From Ilyonectria destructans (taxonomy: Eukaryota; Ascomycota; Sordariomycetes; Hypocreales; Nectriaceae), in contig JAHEWK010000025.1 of assembly GCA_020740775.1 (NCBI GenBank), positions 496,001 to 560,000 on the forward strand: a stretch of DNA of 64,000 nucleotides, written 5' to 3'. A program made the translations under genes and the position numbers. Of the stretch, positions 46,746 to 58,107 are shown in pieces. The notes under the pieces were generated by a model. The model had not been told where the DNA came from. It did no database searches and was given only the letters and a program-made list of their open reading frames with translations. Numbering within the stretch: position 1 is the stretch's first letter; each line of letters starts with the position of its first letter.

Positions 46746-47709
46746 GCCATCGTGAGCAGGGATGGACATCTTACGAATCGAATGCATCTCCCGCAGATTC
46801 ATATCGAATCGAATGTGCCTTCCGTAGATTCGATATCTATCGAAAACCAAGACTCGATAGAACGACCAATCGCGATGCAGGTAGCTGGTACCTGGGTTCA
46901 ATGGTAATTTGGGCTTGGGTATAGGTCCCTGTGACAAAAAGCGATGGATGAACCTGGGAAAATGATGAATACCGTACTGGTCAATACATTTGTGTTGGAG
47001 GAAACTACCTATTTGTCTCTAGAAGGTTCTGTGGTCATTACGACCCCTGTCAGCTAGGTCTATATAAGACCTAGGCTTCCGCTCCTTCTGTAGCTAGAGA
47101 GAAGATCAATTCATTCCTTAAGGGCCGCGCGTGCGGACAACAATTTGACTTATCTAGTAGACTTAGAGAGTGATATCATTCGGTTGGGACCTCTTTCTTC
47201 GCCTGGGTTTGGATCCGGATAAAATCTTCCCGGATCTTTCACCTTCAAATGGCAGTTGTTTGATACAGAACAGACATTATTCAGGATGTGAGATAGACAT
47301 AAGACCCAAGCCGGAAATATTGGTCTGATCATACAAAAACTAGCACCGATAGAAAGCCCTCGGCGACAGAAATCTAGAGGGACTAATTTTTTGTCTGCAT
47401 TTCTTCCATTCTACAGAAAAATCGGCATCTGTTCTTGTTGCTCATGTGGGAGCAATTGCTCGAAGTATCCCTCCCTACCCTATACCCCGCGAAAAGTAGC
47501 AAACGCGTCGCTTCCGGCTGCGGCGGATCTCGTGTTCAGGGTCGAGGGCTGGCTGGCCGTCTCGGTAACTGCTTCCGAGAGGGCGGTCACCGAAGAGGTA
47601 TCGTCAATATCGGACATCTTGACGGTGATGAGCGTGGTGCTCGGGGCTAACTTTTGGCCGTGCCAGCAGGATTTTACCATCCAAGCCACCGTGGCTATGA
47701 CCACCATAG
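46746..47709. other. DNA between inverted CAAGN blocks
   Basis: About 960 bp without a recognisable gene. TTCGAT-like short repeats lie at 46775-46860. The whole could be the interior of a non-autonomous element. Confidence 0.4.
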
Positions 47710-47854
47710 GGTCCCTGCTTACCAAGCCGGTATCAAGACAAGTCAAGCCAGCTAAAAAAGCCGTCTTGATTGATAAGATGGTCATCTTGACTTGGCTTGA
47801 CTTGACTTGGCTTGTCTTGTCTTGGTTAGGCTTGTCTTGTTGAGAGCGCTGTTT
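47710..47854 (-). repeat. CAAGN-repeat block, right inverted copy
   Basis: Read on the - strand it starts with AAACAGCGCTCTCAACAAG at 47854 and ends near GGTAAGCAGG. It abuts the truncated LINE reverse transcriptase exactly at its first base. Confidence 0.75.
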
Positions 47855-49560
47855 TGGGTTGGACGAGCTGCCCCTTGATTGCGAAGGGCTCTGAGTTGGA
47901 CTTGTACGCCTTCCGGGTGAAGTGTATGATCGCCGTCTTCTCCGCCTCGAAGGTTGCACCACTCCTCTTCTCCCAGTCCAGCGCTTTCTCGATGATTGCT
48001 TCAATTCCGTCGCGATTGCCTTCTGCCGTCGGGCCTGTGACCCATGCTGTGAAGTCGTCCACGAAGGCTATAGCTCCTCCGTAGCAATCAATTCGCTGTT
48101 GTACGAGGTCTGCGTTGAAGAATAGGAACAAAACCGGCGACAGAGGGGAGCCTTGCGGCAGTCCAGCTTGTGGCAGGCTTCGCACCTCCGATGCTTGTCC
48201 GTTGACCCGAATGGTCGCCGTGCGATTCGAGCAAAAGGCCTCAATCCATCGGAGCAGCTCTCCCGGAATACCCCTTGCTCTTAATCCTTGGATGAGTCTC
48301 TCTTTGCACACTCCATTGTATGCCCCTTTGACATCGAAACTCACGAGGCTAAGGATCCGTCGGCCTCGCTAGGCAGCATAGATTTGCTCTTGCAGTAACA
48401 TCAGCGCTTGCTCAGCGGACCGCTGTTTACGGGCTCCAAAGTGGTTTGTTGGCAACAGTCCATACGTCTCGACGGCATGCGAGATCCTTTCTGCGATGAC
48501 CGACTCCAATACTTTGCCCAGTGTAGATAGAAGCGATATAGGTCCCCACGCCCTCGCAATCGAATAATCTCCTTTGTCTGGTTTCTTGAGACGAATAATA
48601 TTGGCACGCCTCCATTGGTCAGGCAGTGCTCCGTCTTTCAGCGACGCCCGAAATAATGATAAGACTCGCTGCTTAACAACTGGCCAAACCTGTTTCCAGA
48701 CCATGGCGGGTAGTCCGTCTTCATCGGGTGCCTTCCACGACTTTGTCGCGAAGAGCTGTCGTTCCACCTCTTCCAAAGTGATGTCCGGCATGGTGATGGC
48801 AGCTCCACGCTGTGGTCTCTCCCCTTACTCCTCGATGTGCTCCGGCAGAGGAGGGAAGAAGGTGGCTCGCATTTCTTCGGCCTGTTCGCTGTTGTTGGCC
48901 GTGCGAGTGCCATCAGCCCTTACAAGCTGGGGCACCTTGCCAAATGCTGCGTCATCTCCAGACTTAAGATACTTCGCTGCCTTCCAAATATTGTCGTTGT
49001 CGGCTAGGAACTCATTCCAGTGTGTCTTTTTCTGCTGTCTAATCGCATCATGGTACTGCTTTGCTGCTCCTTTGGCTGTATTCTCGAGCTCCTCACACAT
49101 CTGTCCTGCTCGCCTCGATGCTCTGGCGCGATTTCTTCAGTACGTGTATATGCGCCGGAGTTGAGTGAGGTCTGAGGTCCACCAGCGCTTTGCGTAGGGC
49201 GTCGGCTTAGCTCTGGGCGTCAGAGCGCGAACCGCCTCTAGCACCACTGACATGAGCCTATCTGTCTTCTGCTGTACGGTGCCCTCCGTCGGGGTGGCCT
49301 CTAATGCAGAGGCGATTCGGACGTTGATTTCCTTCCATGGTGCATTTTTGAGTAGGAGTTGTTCCTGGGCCTTCGGCATTGGCACTGAAATGTCGAACAC
49401 CGTTTCAATGGCACGATGGTCGGAGCCATGCTCTGTATCGGAGCAGACTGCTAAGAGCAAACTCATTCATTAGATCGATGATTTGGTCTGCCTCGCCCTG
49501 TCTCTCCAGCAACACATCCTCCCCTGCGTTGTGGCTAGTAGGCTGGGGTGCTGTGGCGTA
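47855..49560 (-). mobile_element. LINE (Tad/I-like) relic with endonuclease and reverse transcriptase
   Basis: Reading right to left: an endonuclease end (GSDHRAIETVFD, about 49415), a linker, then the reverse transcriptase. RT motifs include [40 protein letters not shown] (catalytic Asp) and AFVDDFTAW (catalytic DD, near 48055). In-frame stops at about 49137, 48824 and 48370 break the protein. The endonuclease is shortened by an internal deletion near 49466. The 3' part of RT, RNase H and the tail are missing because the frame runs into the CAAGN block at 47854. The 5' end is also lost. It is inactive. Confidence 0.85.
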
Positions 49561-50519
49561 TAAGTAATATGCTGTGACGGAGAAAGTGACTACAATGTCT
49601 TTCGGAACGAGCCTTTCGAAAAACGAGCCTTTCGAAATCCTCTGAATTTCCCCGTGGCTCCTCGATCATGGATCAGTATATGGGTTGAGGGTATACGGCG
49701 TTAGGTGGTCCTTTGGGAGGAGACCTTTGGGAGGAGAGAGGACGAAGGTTTTCGTTTGGTGAGATACTGTGCATACATACTGTAGCTTACAGCCCAGAAA
49801 ATCTTATCTGCCCTGTGACGTAGAATTCGATACCATGGGAACTTCAACAAAACTTTACTTATCAATTCTCCTAACAAACCTGAAAGCTTCCGAAATAGCA
49901 AGTTTCGGAAAAGGCATAACTAACTAATGTATAATAAATAATATAATAAGATATTCTTTCTACCAATATTCCACAGGGTATCCTTTCATGGTTGTTTGTG
50001 GCTCCTCTCCGGGGTGCATTCCAACTCTGATAGAGGAGCCGAGGCTTTTTCATCGGTTTATTAGATTTGCTGATCTTGTGTTTCGGCAAGAGGGAATACA
50101 GGGACTGGACTGTCACATTCTTGACAATAATATGCTTTGCTTCCTATGCGCGCGGGACCACCTCTACTTTTTTCTGTGATCCTGAAAGATACTGTTTCCT
50201 GAGAATCTGGGAGCAACAGTTGCGCGGGATCTTCCAGTCACAAGTTCAATGTTTGTCAAGGCGATGAAGATCCATTGCCGCTTACCGCGATCCCGATGCG
50301 AGACGCGGCATACTTTGAATGCACCCTAGAGGTACAATAGGGTCAATATGCCATGCCCAAACGAACGGTGTTGCATACAATCTGCTATACTAGAATACCT
50401 TGTTTACTAAAAACATTCAAGATCCATCCACCTTTGCGCGCGACTATTAACAACCAAACTGCGCAACAGCCGCGATAGCGTGGAAGAACAATGACGACCA
50501 GATACAGCGGGGAACCCAT
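49561..50519. other. Gene-free DNA
   Basis: No supported gene. A duplicated GAGCCTTTCGAAA is near 49608-49632, and GGTCCTTTGGGAGGAGA-like repeats are at 49706-49738. Confidence 0.4.
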
Positions 50520-52926
50520 CTATTGCCGTGACAAGAGCTCCTTTGCTTGCCGCAATTGTCCTGCCAGCTCTTCAATTGTCTTCGCCTGCGAGAAAACGAT
50601 AAAGTCGGGGCGCACCAGTACGTAGCGCGTCGAGGAAAGGAATCGTCTTCGGAAAGCCGCCGGATCATAGCCTCTGAGCAACAAGACGCCCATCTTCTCC
50701 AGGTCATCAGACTTGCAAGGGAACAATTCAGAGATCCACGGAGCCGTCACTGAGTTGCAGGATGATTCGTCACCGCGCAAAATAACAACGTTATCGGCTA
50801 CGACGTGCGGAGGGAGGTCTCCGGAGTCGATGACTTGTTTTAATTCCGATGCCTCCTGTGCTGTAACCGAGCCGAGGACTAGGACGGTGAGGATAGAGGC
50901 TGATTTCCAGAAGATGTGGTCTGAGAGCAGGACCGGGCCGTCGGCCGTCTTGACCCACATCTGGGCAGTCTTGCCGGCGCCGTGCTGACCTGTCAGAAAG
51001 AAGCCGCGGTCAAGGCCAGCGTACCCGTCATTATCCATCAAGGCTCTCCGAGCGATGCCGTCTCGTACTCGAGGCAGACATTTTAGGATGCTTCCCAGAA
51101 CACCCAAAACTGCTGCGACAAGCCCCGACTTGTTGGAGAGCAAGACGCCGTTTCGCATGGTCATGGTGATGGCATCGTCGACGCCCTTTCGCCGTTCGAG
51201 CGCCCAGTCATCCAGCAGCTTGTGGGATTGTAGCGATAATCTGGTGCACAAACTCTCATCGCACAAGTCGCCATGAAAGCGCGAGGGAATCCCGGATGCC
51301 GTTGGCGATTCCTTGGGCCCCAAAAGGGGGGAAAACGTGCGCGGCGTCCCCTATCAAGATCGTCCGATTGTGAGACCATTGGTTGACTACCCTATGGCTG
51401 AAGCTATAATTCAACACGCTCTATTAGACCTCAGGCTCACTTCGGCATAAGGATAGGGGGAGAGGCAGCATGACGTCAGTTCTTACTACGCGGGAGCACA
51501 TCGCAACACCTCAACGCAATCCCATGGGAATCGGACGGGACCTTCGGGGTTTATTCCCTGACGTCTTGATGTCTGTTAACACAGGTCTTGGTCCGGATTT
51601 CAGGTGTAGTCCAATTCAAAACATACCTAAGTCGAGCTGCGGGGATCATCAGGTGCGGTGCCATCTTCGCCTCCAGCTGCTTCAACACATCTCGTTCCGC
51701 TTCCTCCAAAGGGGTTTCTGGAGTTAGTTCATATTCGAACCTGGGCCGCGTTAGTCTCACCCATATGAAAGGGGGAATAGGGGGTGGATGGATTCTCCAG
51801 ACCTCCAGAATCTTTTATCAGCGGGACCGAACCTGCCTGTTGCAACGGGCATCACTGGGTCATTACAGAAGCTGATATGGGGTTTAGCCGTGAAATACTC
51901 GAAATGATCGCAACCGTCATATCACGGCAAATTCAAGGAACGTACTGGAAACCTTCCGGCCAGAATATGTCCCAAATTTCCTCGGGTTTGTATCCCAGTT
52001 TCCACAGCGGGAAGTATGGATGGGATTCAGGGGTGGGCATGGTGATGCACAGGTTTGCTGCGACCCATTTCGCGGCGTAGTGGATCCTGGCCTGCTATAA
52101 GATCCGATGGATGTGGCATAGATGTTGGGCGGGTACTTACTTTCCTTCTGCCTGTTCGACCCCCCGTGGCTCAAGGAATGCTTTGCGTACGATTCCTCGC
52201 TTACCATCAGCGCCAACGAGATATCTCCCTCTCAAGTCGGTTGAAGCTCCGTCACTGGCGGTGAAGGATACCTCTATAGAGTCCACGCCCTCGCGACACG
52301 ACGTCACGGTGCACTCGGCTCTGAGCTGGGCATACTCCGAAGACTGGAGGAGGCCCCGCAGTTCTTCCTCTATTGAATGATTGGTTTAATAACGAGGGCA
52401 TCAGACACTGTAGCTGTTATGCAATGGTATTCACCTACCTAGGCGTGGCTGCAGGATCAATGTGGCACCCGGCAGGCTTTGATCGTGGTAGTCGGAGTAA
52501 CTGTCCACGCTGAGGAAGGGTTTGTTGTTGAACGAATCCCGATGGAAGTGAATCGCCTTCAGGGCTGAAGCGAAGTAAGGCATGTCATCTTAGCAGTTTG
52601 GACAATGGAGATAGGCACGCTGTACTCGACTCACTTTGTCCAAACTCAGACAACTTGCTCGAGCTGATCCCGAGCAACTCCATAATGCGGTGGCTGTCGC
52701 CAGCAAGGGCAATTGCGCGAGGGTCCTGACATATGTCGCGGTTCTTTTCGAGGACAACAGACTGGTGAGGGTGTAAATATTGTCAGTGCCTGACCGTGTG
52801 GGTCACAGAATAGCATAGAATAGAGTAATGGGAGTGACCGACTCTGACTTTGTAGGGGGAGAGCGCGAGCGCAAGGGCAAGGCCGCTTGGGCCAGCACCG
52901 ACGATGATTACGTCTGTCGTCTCCAT
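50520..52926 (-). pseudogene. PHBH-type FAD monooxygenase, frameshifted
   Basis: This is an aromatic-hydroxylase-class flavoprotein (FAD_binding_3) that would use FAD and NAD(P)H to hydroxylate a phenolic ring. All three family fingerprints are present. GAGPSG lies at 52881-52905 just after ATG 52926, YLVGADGKRG at about 52200-52226, and GDAAHVFPPFGAQG at about 51310-51350. The C-terminal thioredoxin-like part runs to TAG 50520-50522. At least seven introns interrupt it, and most join in frame by eye (for example donor GTCGGT to acceptor ACCAG after KVR). After SWRLVR the frame meets TGA at 51256-51258, and the family sequence resumes in another frame (LLDDWALERRKGVDD), so a 1-nt indel is likely. 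The exon around 51500 also does not join cleanly. It is probably inactive but recently so. Confidence 0.75.
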
Positions 52927-54192
52927 GTCTGCACTTGGTAACTAATCTCGTGCGTACCCAACAAAAACCACGGAGCCGTTCCCTCGTTGGTGTTTTAACT
53001 CCGCAAAAACACTCATAGCCAAAGGTGCTCGACGGCCCATCGTATGATGCTTCGACCCATGGTCCTTTCCGGGTGACATCCAAGGCAAGAAAGTCCGGGG
53101 TCAAACTGCGGAGGCATGCTGCAAGGAATATATTCCACGGAAGAACTTCTTAGTGCGCGATGCAAAGCATTTCCGGTCGTCGGAGGAACTAAAGAGTGAC
53201 ACCTACCCCATCAAAAATTCTTCCATGACCAGCCTTGTCTTTTGTCATTAGCATCTTGTTTTCTACTCAACAATTCTGGTCCCAGTCGAGAATCCTTGAG
53301 GAGGCTATATTCTGGTAGCCCGGTGTCTTTTCTCCTCGTTCAAGCTCCAGTGGAATCCGCCCTCCCAGTGCTTTTCGAGTTCATGCGAAGGCCCGACTTG
53401 TTAGGCGGAATCGTCGGCGCCGTCGTGGCATACAGGCTTAGGGTAGCCGCGTTGCTAGCGTCGTGTCACGATGATTCTTCAGCGCCTCCAGAGCACCCCA
53501 GGGGACCCACCTTGCTGACCAATTCACTCTACCAGCTACCCTATGTAAGAACTATTTCTCTTCTAAATAAATAGTATATAGGGAAGACCTAAATGCTCTA
53601 ATCACTTGAATGCTGTTCTATGTATATAAAAAGTGAAATTGACTTAGCTTAAACTTGAAAGCTTGAATTGCTTAGTGCATTAGTAACGTGTTTTATAAGC
53701 GAGCGATGCACTTGAGTTACTTTTAGCTGGGTATGGGTGCCTAAGAATTATTAAGGCCCCTTGACAATTTTTAAGTACTTTGTATGTACGTTCTGCTAAA
53801 AAAATCCAAAGTGCGTAGCTCACTTATATTAGCCGCTTGCTTATAAAACAACCAACTACCTCTTGCGAGGCGACTTTAACAGTTAACTCCTCTGCCACCG
53901 GGGCTTTTATTGTGGTTAGTTATGTTTGAAAGTCAAGGGTTGTTATGTTGACGTTAAAGCGGGGCCCAGCAAAAGGGGGTGCAGTGAAAAGTCGGGTGGA
54001 TGACTTAGGTCCAAAACCCAGTAGTTCTGGCCATTCTCAGTTATGCATCTTGCGATCCGTGATATCCATCTACAGTACCTAAGTTTCCCAAAGCCCTAAA
54101 GAAAAACATAGAATTACACCGTAAGCAAGTCTTTCACAAGTTAAGGAGGGAAAAGGGTCTAATCTATACGCTGATTCTTTCATATCCCAATT
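52927..54192. other. Upstream region of the monooxygenase, AT-rich spacer
   Basis: No gene is supported; a frame at 53242-53574 lacks motifs. From about 53580 the DNA becomes AT-rich. Confidence 0.35.
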
Positions 54193-54236
54193 TCATGTCC
54201 CAATTTCATGTCCCAATTCATGGCCCAATTCATGTC
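54184..54236 (+). repeat. 13-14 bp tandem repeat at the end of the regulator CDS
   Basis: CCCAATTTCATGT-like units repeat four times. On the - strand they encode the final GHELGHELGHE-like residues of the regulator, so its C-terminal length probably varies. Confidence 0.7.
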
Positions 54237-56671
54237 CACGCGGTACTCGCGCCTCATCCTCTCGTTCCTCTTCCCCTTTTGCTTTGGAAATCGCGCAATT
54301 ACCCAGCCGTATCAACTCTGCTATAAAATCATCTACCATCTTGAGGTGTTCAATTTCGTATCGTGTTAGCCTCCGTATCGGCATGCTTCTGATGAGATCC
54401 GCTGCGGAGCTAAGAAGCCCCAGATCGAGTTTTGCTTGCGTGTCAAGCGGGTATAGAAGAACGTTGAAGAATAAAGTCATTATTGCGGCTGTGGGATAGA
54501 AGACAATGATCCTGGGGATTGACTGTTAGAAGGTTCTCGTCGACCATTGGTTAGATTTAACGGTCTCGTCCTGTTCGGTTCAAAGAAGAGAAATGAAGGA
54601 CGGAGGAGGGAACAGGAGGAGAGGTGCGTTTCACTTACCAAAAGGCTTCACCCGCAAGTCCATCAATCGCTGCTTGAAGATAATACAGAGTCGATCGACT
54701 CGCCTCCAAGGCCAGCGCTAGGCTTGAGTCAATAGCGCCGCTTCTCTCTCCTTCATGAAAGCTCGCGTCTGGACTAATAGGGTAGCACCTGCCACTTGCT
54801 CGGTGAATGGTGGCCATGAGATGATGGTACTCCAGGCGCAAAGCGATGTGTTGCATGCTCTGTGGTAACTTGATTTCTGGTACTAAACGCGGATGTTGAG
54901 AAATTGAGAGGGCAGGGCGAAATTTGAGTGGAATCGATAACCGCCAGGTCTCAATCTCATTGTCCAGCTCACGGATATCACGGAGTAGTTCAGCGTCAGA
55001 CTTCCCGAGGGCCTGAACCGAGTAGAGCAGTCGAAAAGCCTTTCCCTTCAATTGGCCAAGACGTAAGTCTCCAGGAAGATATGGAAACAGGCTCTCGTCC
55101 GCAAATGAAGGGGACACTATGCCGTTGCTCAAGTCTGGAAGACAAAAGCAATTTTCCCGGTATCCGTCCGGTAGCGTGAGGTCACAGTGTTCTTGGCACA
55201 TGATGGGGGGTTGGCCAGTCCGTAACGCGATGTCCTGATCGAAGATGTAACAGAGCCAGAAGATCATGCGGAGATGACGGATCTCTCGCTCCTTGCGAGT
55301 GACTTCTGCTCCGTAGGGCTTGAAATTCGTCTGCGTATGTCCACCAAGCATGAAGATGATGCGGCAGGCAACCGCATGTAGCATAGCGGCAGATTGTAAG
55401 CGGGCAGAAAATATTTGATGCATGTGCTGTTATCGCAGAATGAGCTATCAGCTTGTCGACCTATACTTGACGGGGATCAGACACTTACCAGCATGAAGAC
55501 GGTCTGGAGGGTCACTATACTGGCGTCCTCGACCATATTGGATAGTAAATAGTGCGCTTTGATAGCACATTCATCGCTATCCACAATGGGGCGCCATGCC
55601 GAATCCCCATTGAAAACGCACATGATGGCGAGAAAGGCCAACACACAGCCTTTAGCACTAATGCGTTCTAGCGACAACGGTCCCTCCCAGGGCTCATAGG
55701 CCAAGTTGACGCTGTCCTGGAAGAGAACAGTGTCAATTGCAGGAAACACCAGTCTGAACGCAGAATTTTGGAACCAATATATCCCCTGTTCAACGATGCT
55801 CCTGTCTGGTAACTCATAAAGCTGCTCGAGAGAACCGTGGAGGTGCGAGAGTGACAAGGTGGGTGGTTGGACTTGCTGATGCTTGTTGAAGGCTTTCAGT
55901 TTCTGAAATGTTGTTGCCTCGCCAGTTCGGGAGAAAATCCACGCCTGGCCTTCCTCGGAGAACAGCGGCATCCCATTGTGACAGGTGATGTGACCCAGGG
56001 GACATCCTGCAAGGTGAATCTGTCCATTTGAGATGTTGCTGGTGCTCAGCGCGCTAGGGGATGCAATATATAAAAGATGGTTTGATTCGTAAGCGGCAAA
56101 CTGGTCCCCAAGGCTCGCGAAGCATTCATCCGGTGCCTGGGCTGTCATCGATGGGGGTGTCATTGTGGAGCCAGCAGCAGAAGGCGAGGAGGGGTCTATG
56201 CTGTTTCCGAGGGCGATGGCCCTTGCCAAGGCGTTCTCGATGCGCTCAAGGCGCTCAACCAACTTCTTCTCTGACACGAGGCTTGGCCTAGGGCGAAGAT
56301 GGAAAAAGGCGTGTTAGAGAGAATATAGGCCGTGTTTACACTAAGACAAGTCTCACTTGCCAGAGGTCTGACTTACTTGGCTTTCTTGAGCTTCCTCTTC
56401 CCTCTTACCCGATTGAAGGTGCATGTAAGGCTGTGATGGTCGCACCAGTTGCATTGCGCGTCTGCTGTAGGAGCATCACAATAAATCTGTTATCACCATG
56501 CAATGAGCTAATGGCTTTGATCATGGTATCGGTGCCGACGTTCCGTCTCCAGGGTAAGAGAAGGTGGGGGAAGGGGGAGGGGGAGGGGGAGGGGGAATTG
56601 GATGTTCGGTCCAGGGTAGGAGAGGGTACCTTTCTTTTATAGCAGGCATCGCAGGCCCGTTTTTGCCCCAT
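54193..56671 (-). CDS. Zn(II)2Cys6 transcription factor (regulator 1)
   Basis: Five exons (56630-56671, 56377-56486, 55489-56287, 54639-55426, 54193-54511) join in frame to 685 residues. The binuclear zinc cluster is split by intron 1: CDACYKRK then IYCD, QCNWCDHHSLTC (spacing C-2-C-6-C-8-C-2-C-6-C). A basic linker (RGKRKLKK) and a short leucine/arginine coiled coil (LVERLERIENAL) follow. The middle carries the fungal_trans region (RHLRMIFWLCYIFDQDIALR, GQPPIM). It would act as a DNA-binding activator or repressor in the nucleus. It lies between the FAD monooxygenase and a second regulator on the same strand. The target is unknown; control of nearby aromatic catabolism genes is inference. No lesion was seen. 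Confidence 0.88.
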
Positions 56672-58107
56672 GATGGGTAATCTGGATCTAGCAACCAGCT
56701 GTCGGTAAAGCGGCGAAACCTCCCAATTGAGGACACGGAAGACACGTATTGGAGGGGCCTACAGGATTGATCCGTTAGCGATAACAGCAGGATAAAAGTG
56801 GAAGAAATGATTCAAAGCCCAGCTGTGAGGATCAATTAACTTGAGAAAACGACTGTCATGAATAAATAGCCAGATATCGAGACTTCAGGTGGCAGGTTAG
56901 ACCGTGTCTGCCCGGAAATTAACGATGGAGGTTGAGCTGGGAACTTCCGTTGACTATGCAGAAGATACGCTGAAACCGGAATAGCCTAGTGGCTAGCTCC
57001 GCTCATGAAGCTAAAGGCCCCCAGTAAGCACACTGGATGCTGCTCAAGAGACCAGTAGGACGGAAGCAGCTCACCTTTACGAGCTGTCCGGTGTCAGGTA
57101 GATGCAGTGCAGCGCCCGTTGCATCGTGGTTGAGTCGTGGCTGCGAGTCAAAATAAGGTTAGAGGCTGCCGTGAAAATTTTTCACGACATGCTTGGACCA
57201 GGCAACCACCACAAACGAGTGTCGAAGCCCGCCATCAATCAAACATCGATAATGACATAGCGCACCGCGTACGAGTAATATATGATAGTCTAGAAGCTAG
57301 TTCCATAGATAGAGTGCAGGCGGCTAGGCCGGCATAGTAGCCACTCGTGTCTCCGGTCTACAAGATAGTTGGCCGCATTTTGGGGAAGCCGGTTCTGGGG
57401 TTGTACCCGGAGTGGCCGGTGGACCGTGGCGCTCTAGTATAACTAGAGGGAAGTCTAAGAGGTAGAGCCGGTACGGGTCCGCATACTGTGGTGTCGCCGC
57501 TACACCGCCGGGACGGCGCGAGACTCGCAGAGATACTACAGTGGCCGGAGAGGACTGATGCGCATATCGGTCAGCTCAAGAGACGGGGGGCTCACTGCCC
57601 GTTGCAGCTGGCTCGAGATGCAACTTGGATTATATTAGATGGAAGGGATGAAGCTGAGGCGCATTGAAGATCTTGATTTCTAGCTATTGGAAGGATCTCT
57701 GTCAGGATCTTATTCTAAGAGATGTGGATAGCTTCCTATCGGAGCCGCAGTCATTGACTTTGCGGTTCTAGTTTAAGGTTGCGGTTCCTATCCTTCTTAT
57801 CTAAGGTTGCGGATCCGTAGCTATTGCATTCCTTCATCTAAGGCCTTATTTTCGCACTAGGCAGGTTAGATCTTTGTTGGAATGTGACAGATTACACGAC
57901 CGCATGGGCCGTACTGGATATGGGGCGGCATCGCTATAGCCCTTGGCCGGGGCTGTAAGAGGAACGAATAATCTTGAAGTCTCTATCGACCGTAAATCAC
58001 CTTTACGATTCACGGCGTGTGGAACTTGAAGAGAACAGTTGGTAATGCAGGGGGGCCATAAACGATACGTCAATCCAGGCGCTCACGGCGTGTTAATTAT
58101 TGTGGCT
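56672..58107. other. Spacer between the two regulators
   Basis: No gene is supported. The stretch 57340-57600 is GC-rich and 57640-57840 contains repeated GGTTGCGGTTC/GGATCC-like motifs. A C/G-rich run lies inside intron 1 of regulator 1 nearby. Confidence 0.35.

Noticed and set aside
46925..47160. Possible solo LTR (TGTGACAAAA start, CTATATAAG box)
   Set aside because: No matching end, target duplication, primer-binding site or retroviral-type coding sequence could be found nearby.
53242..53574. 110-codon open frame upstream of the monooxygenase
   Set aside because: No motif, no splice support, and composition unlike a protein domain.
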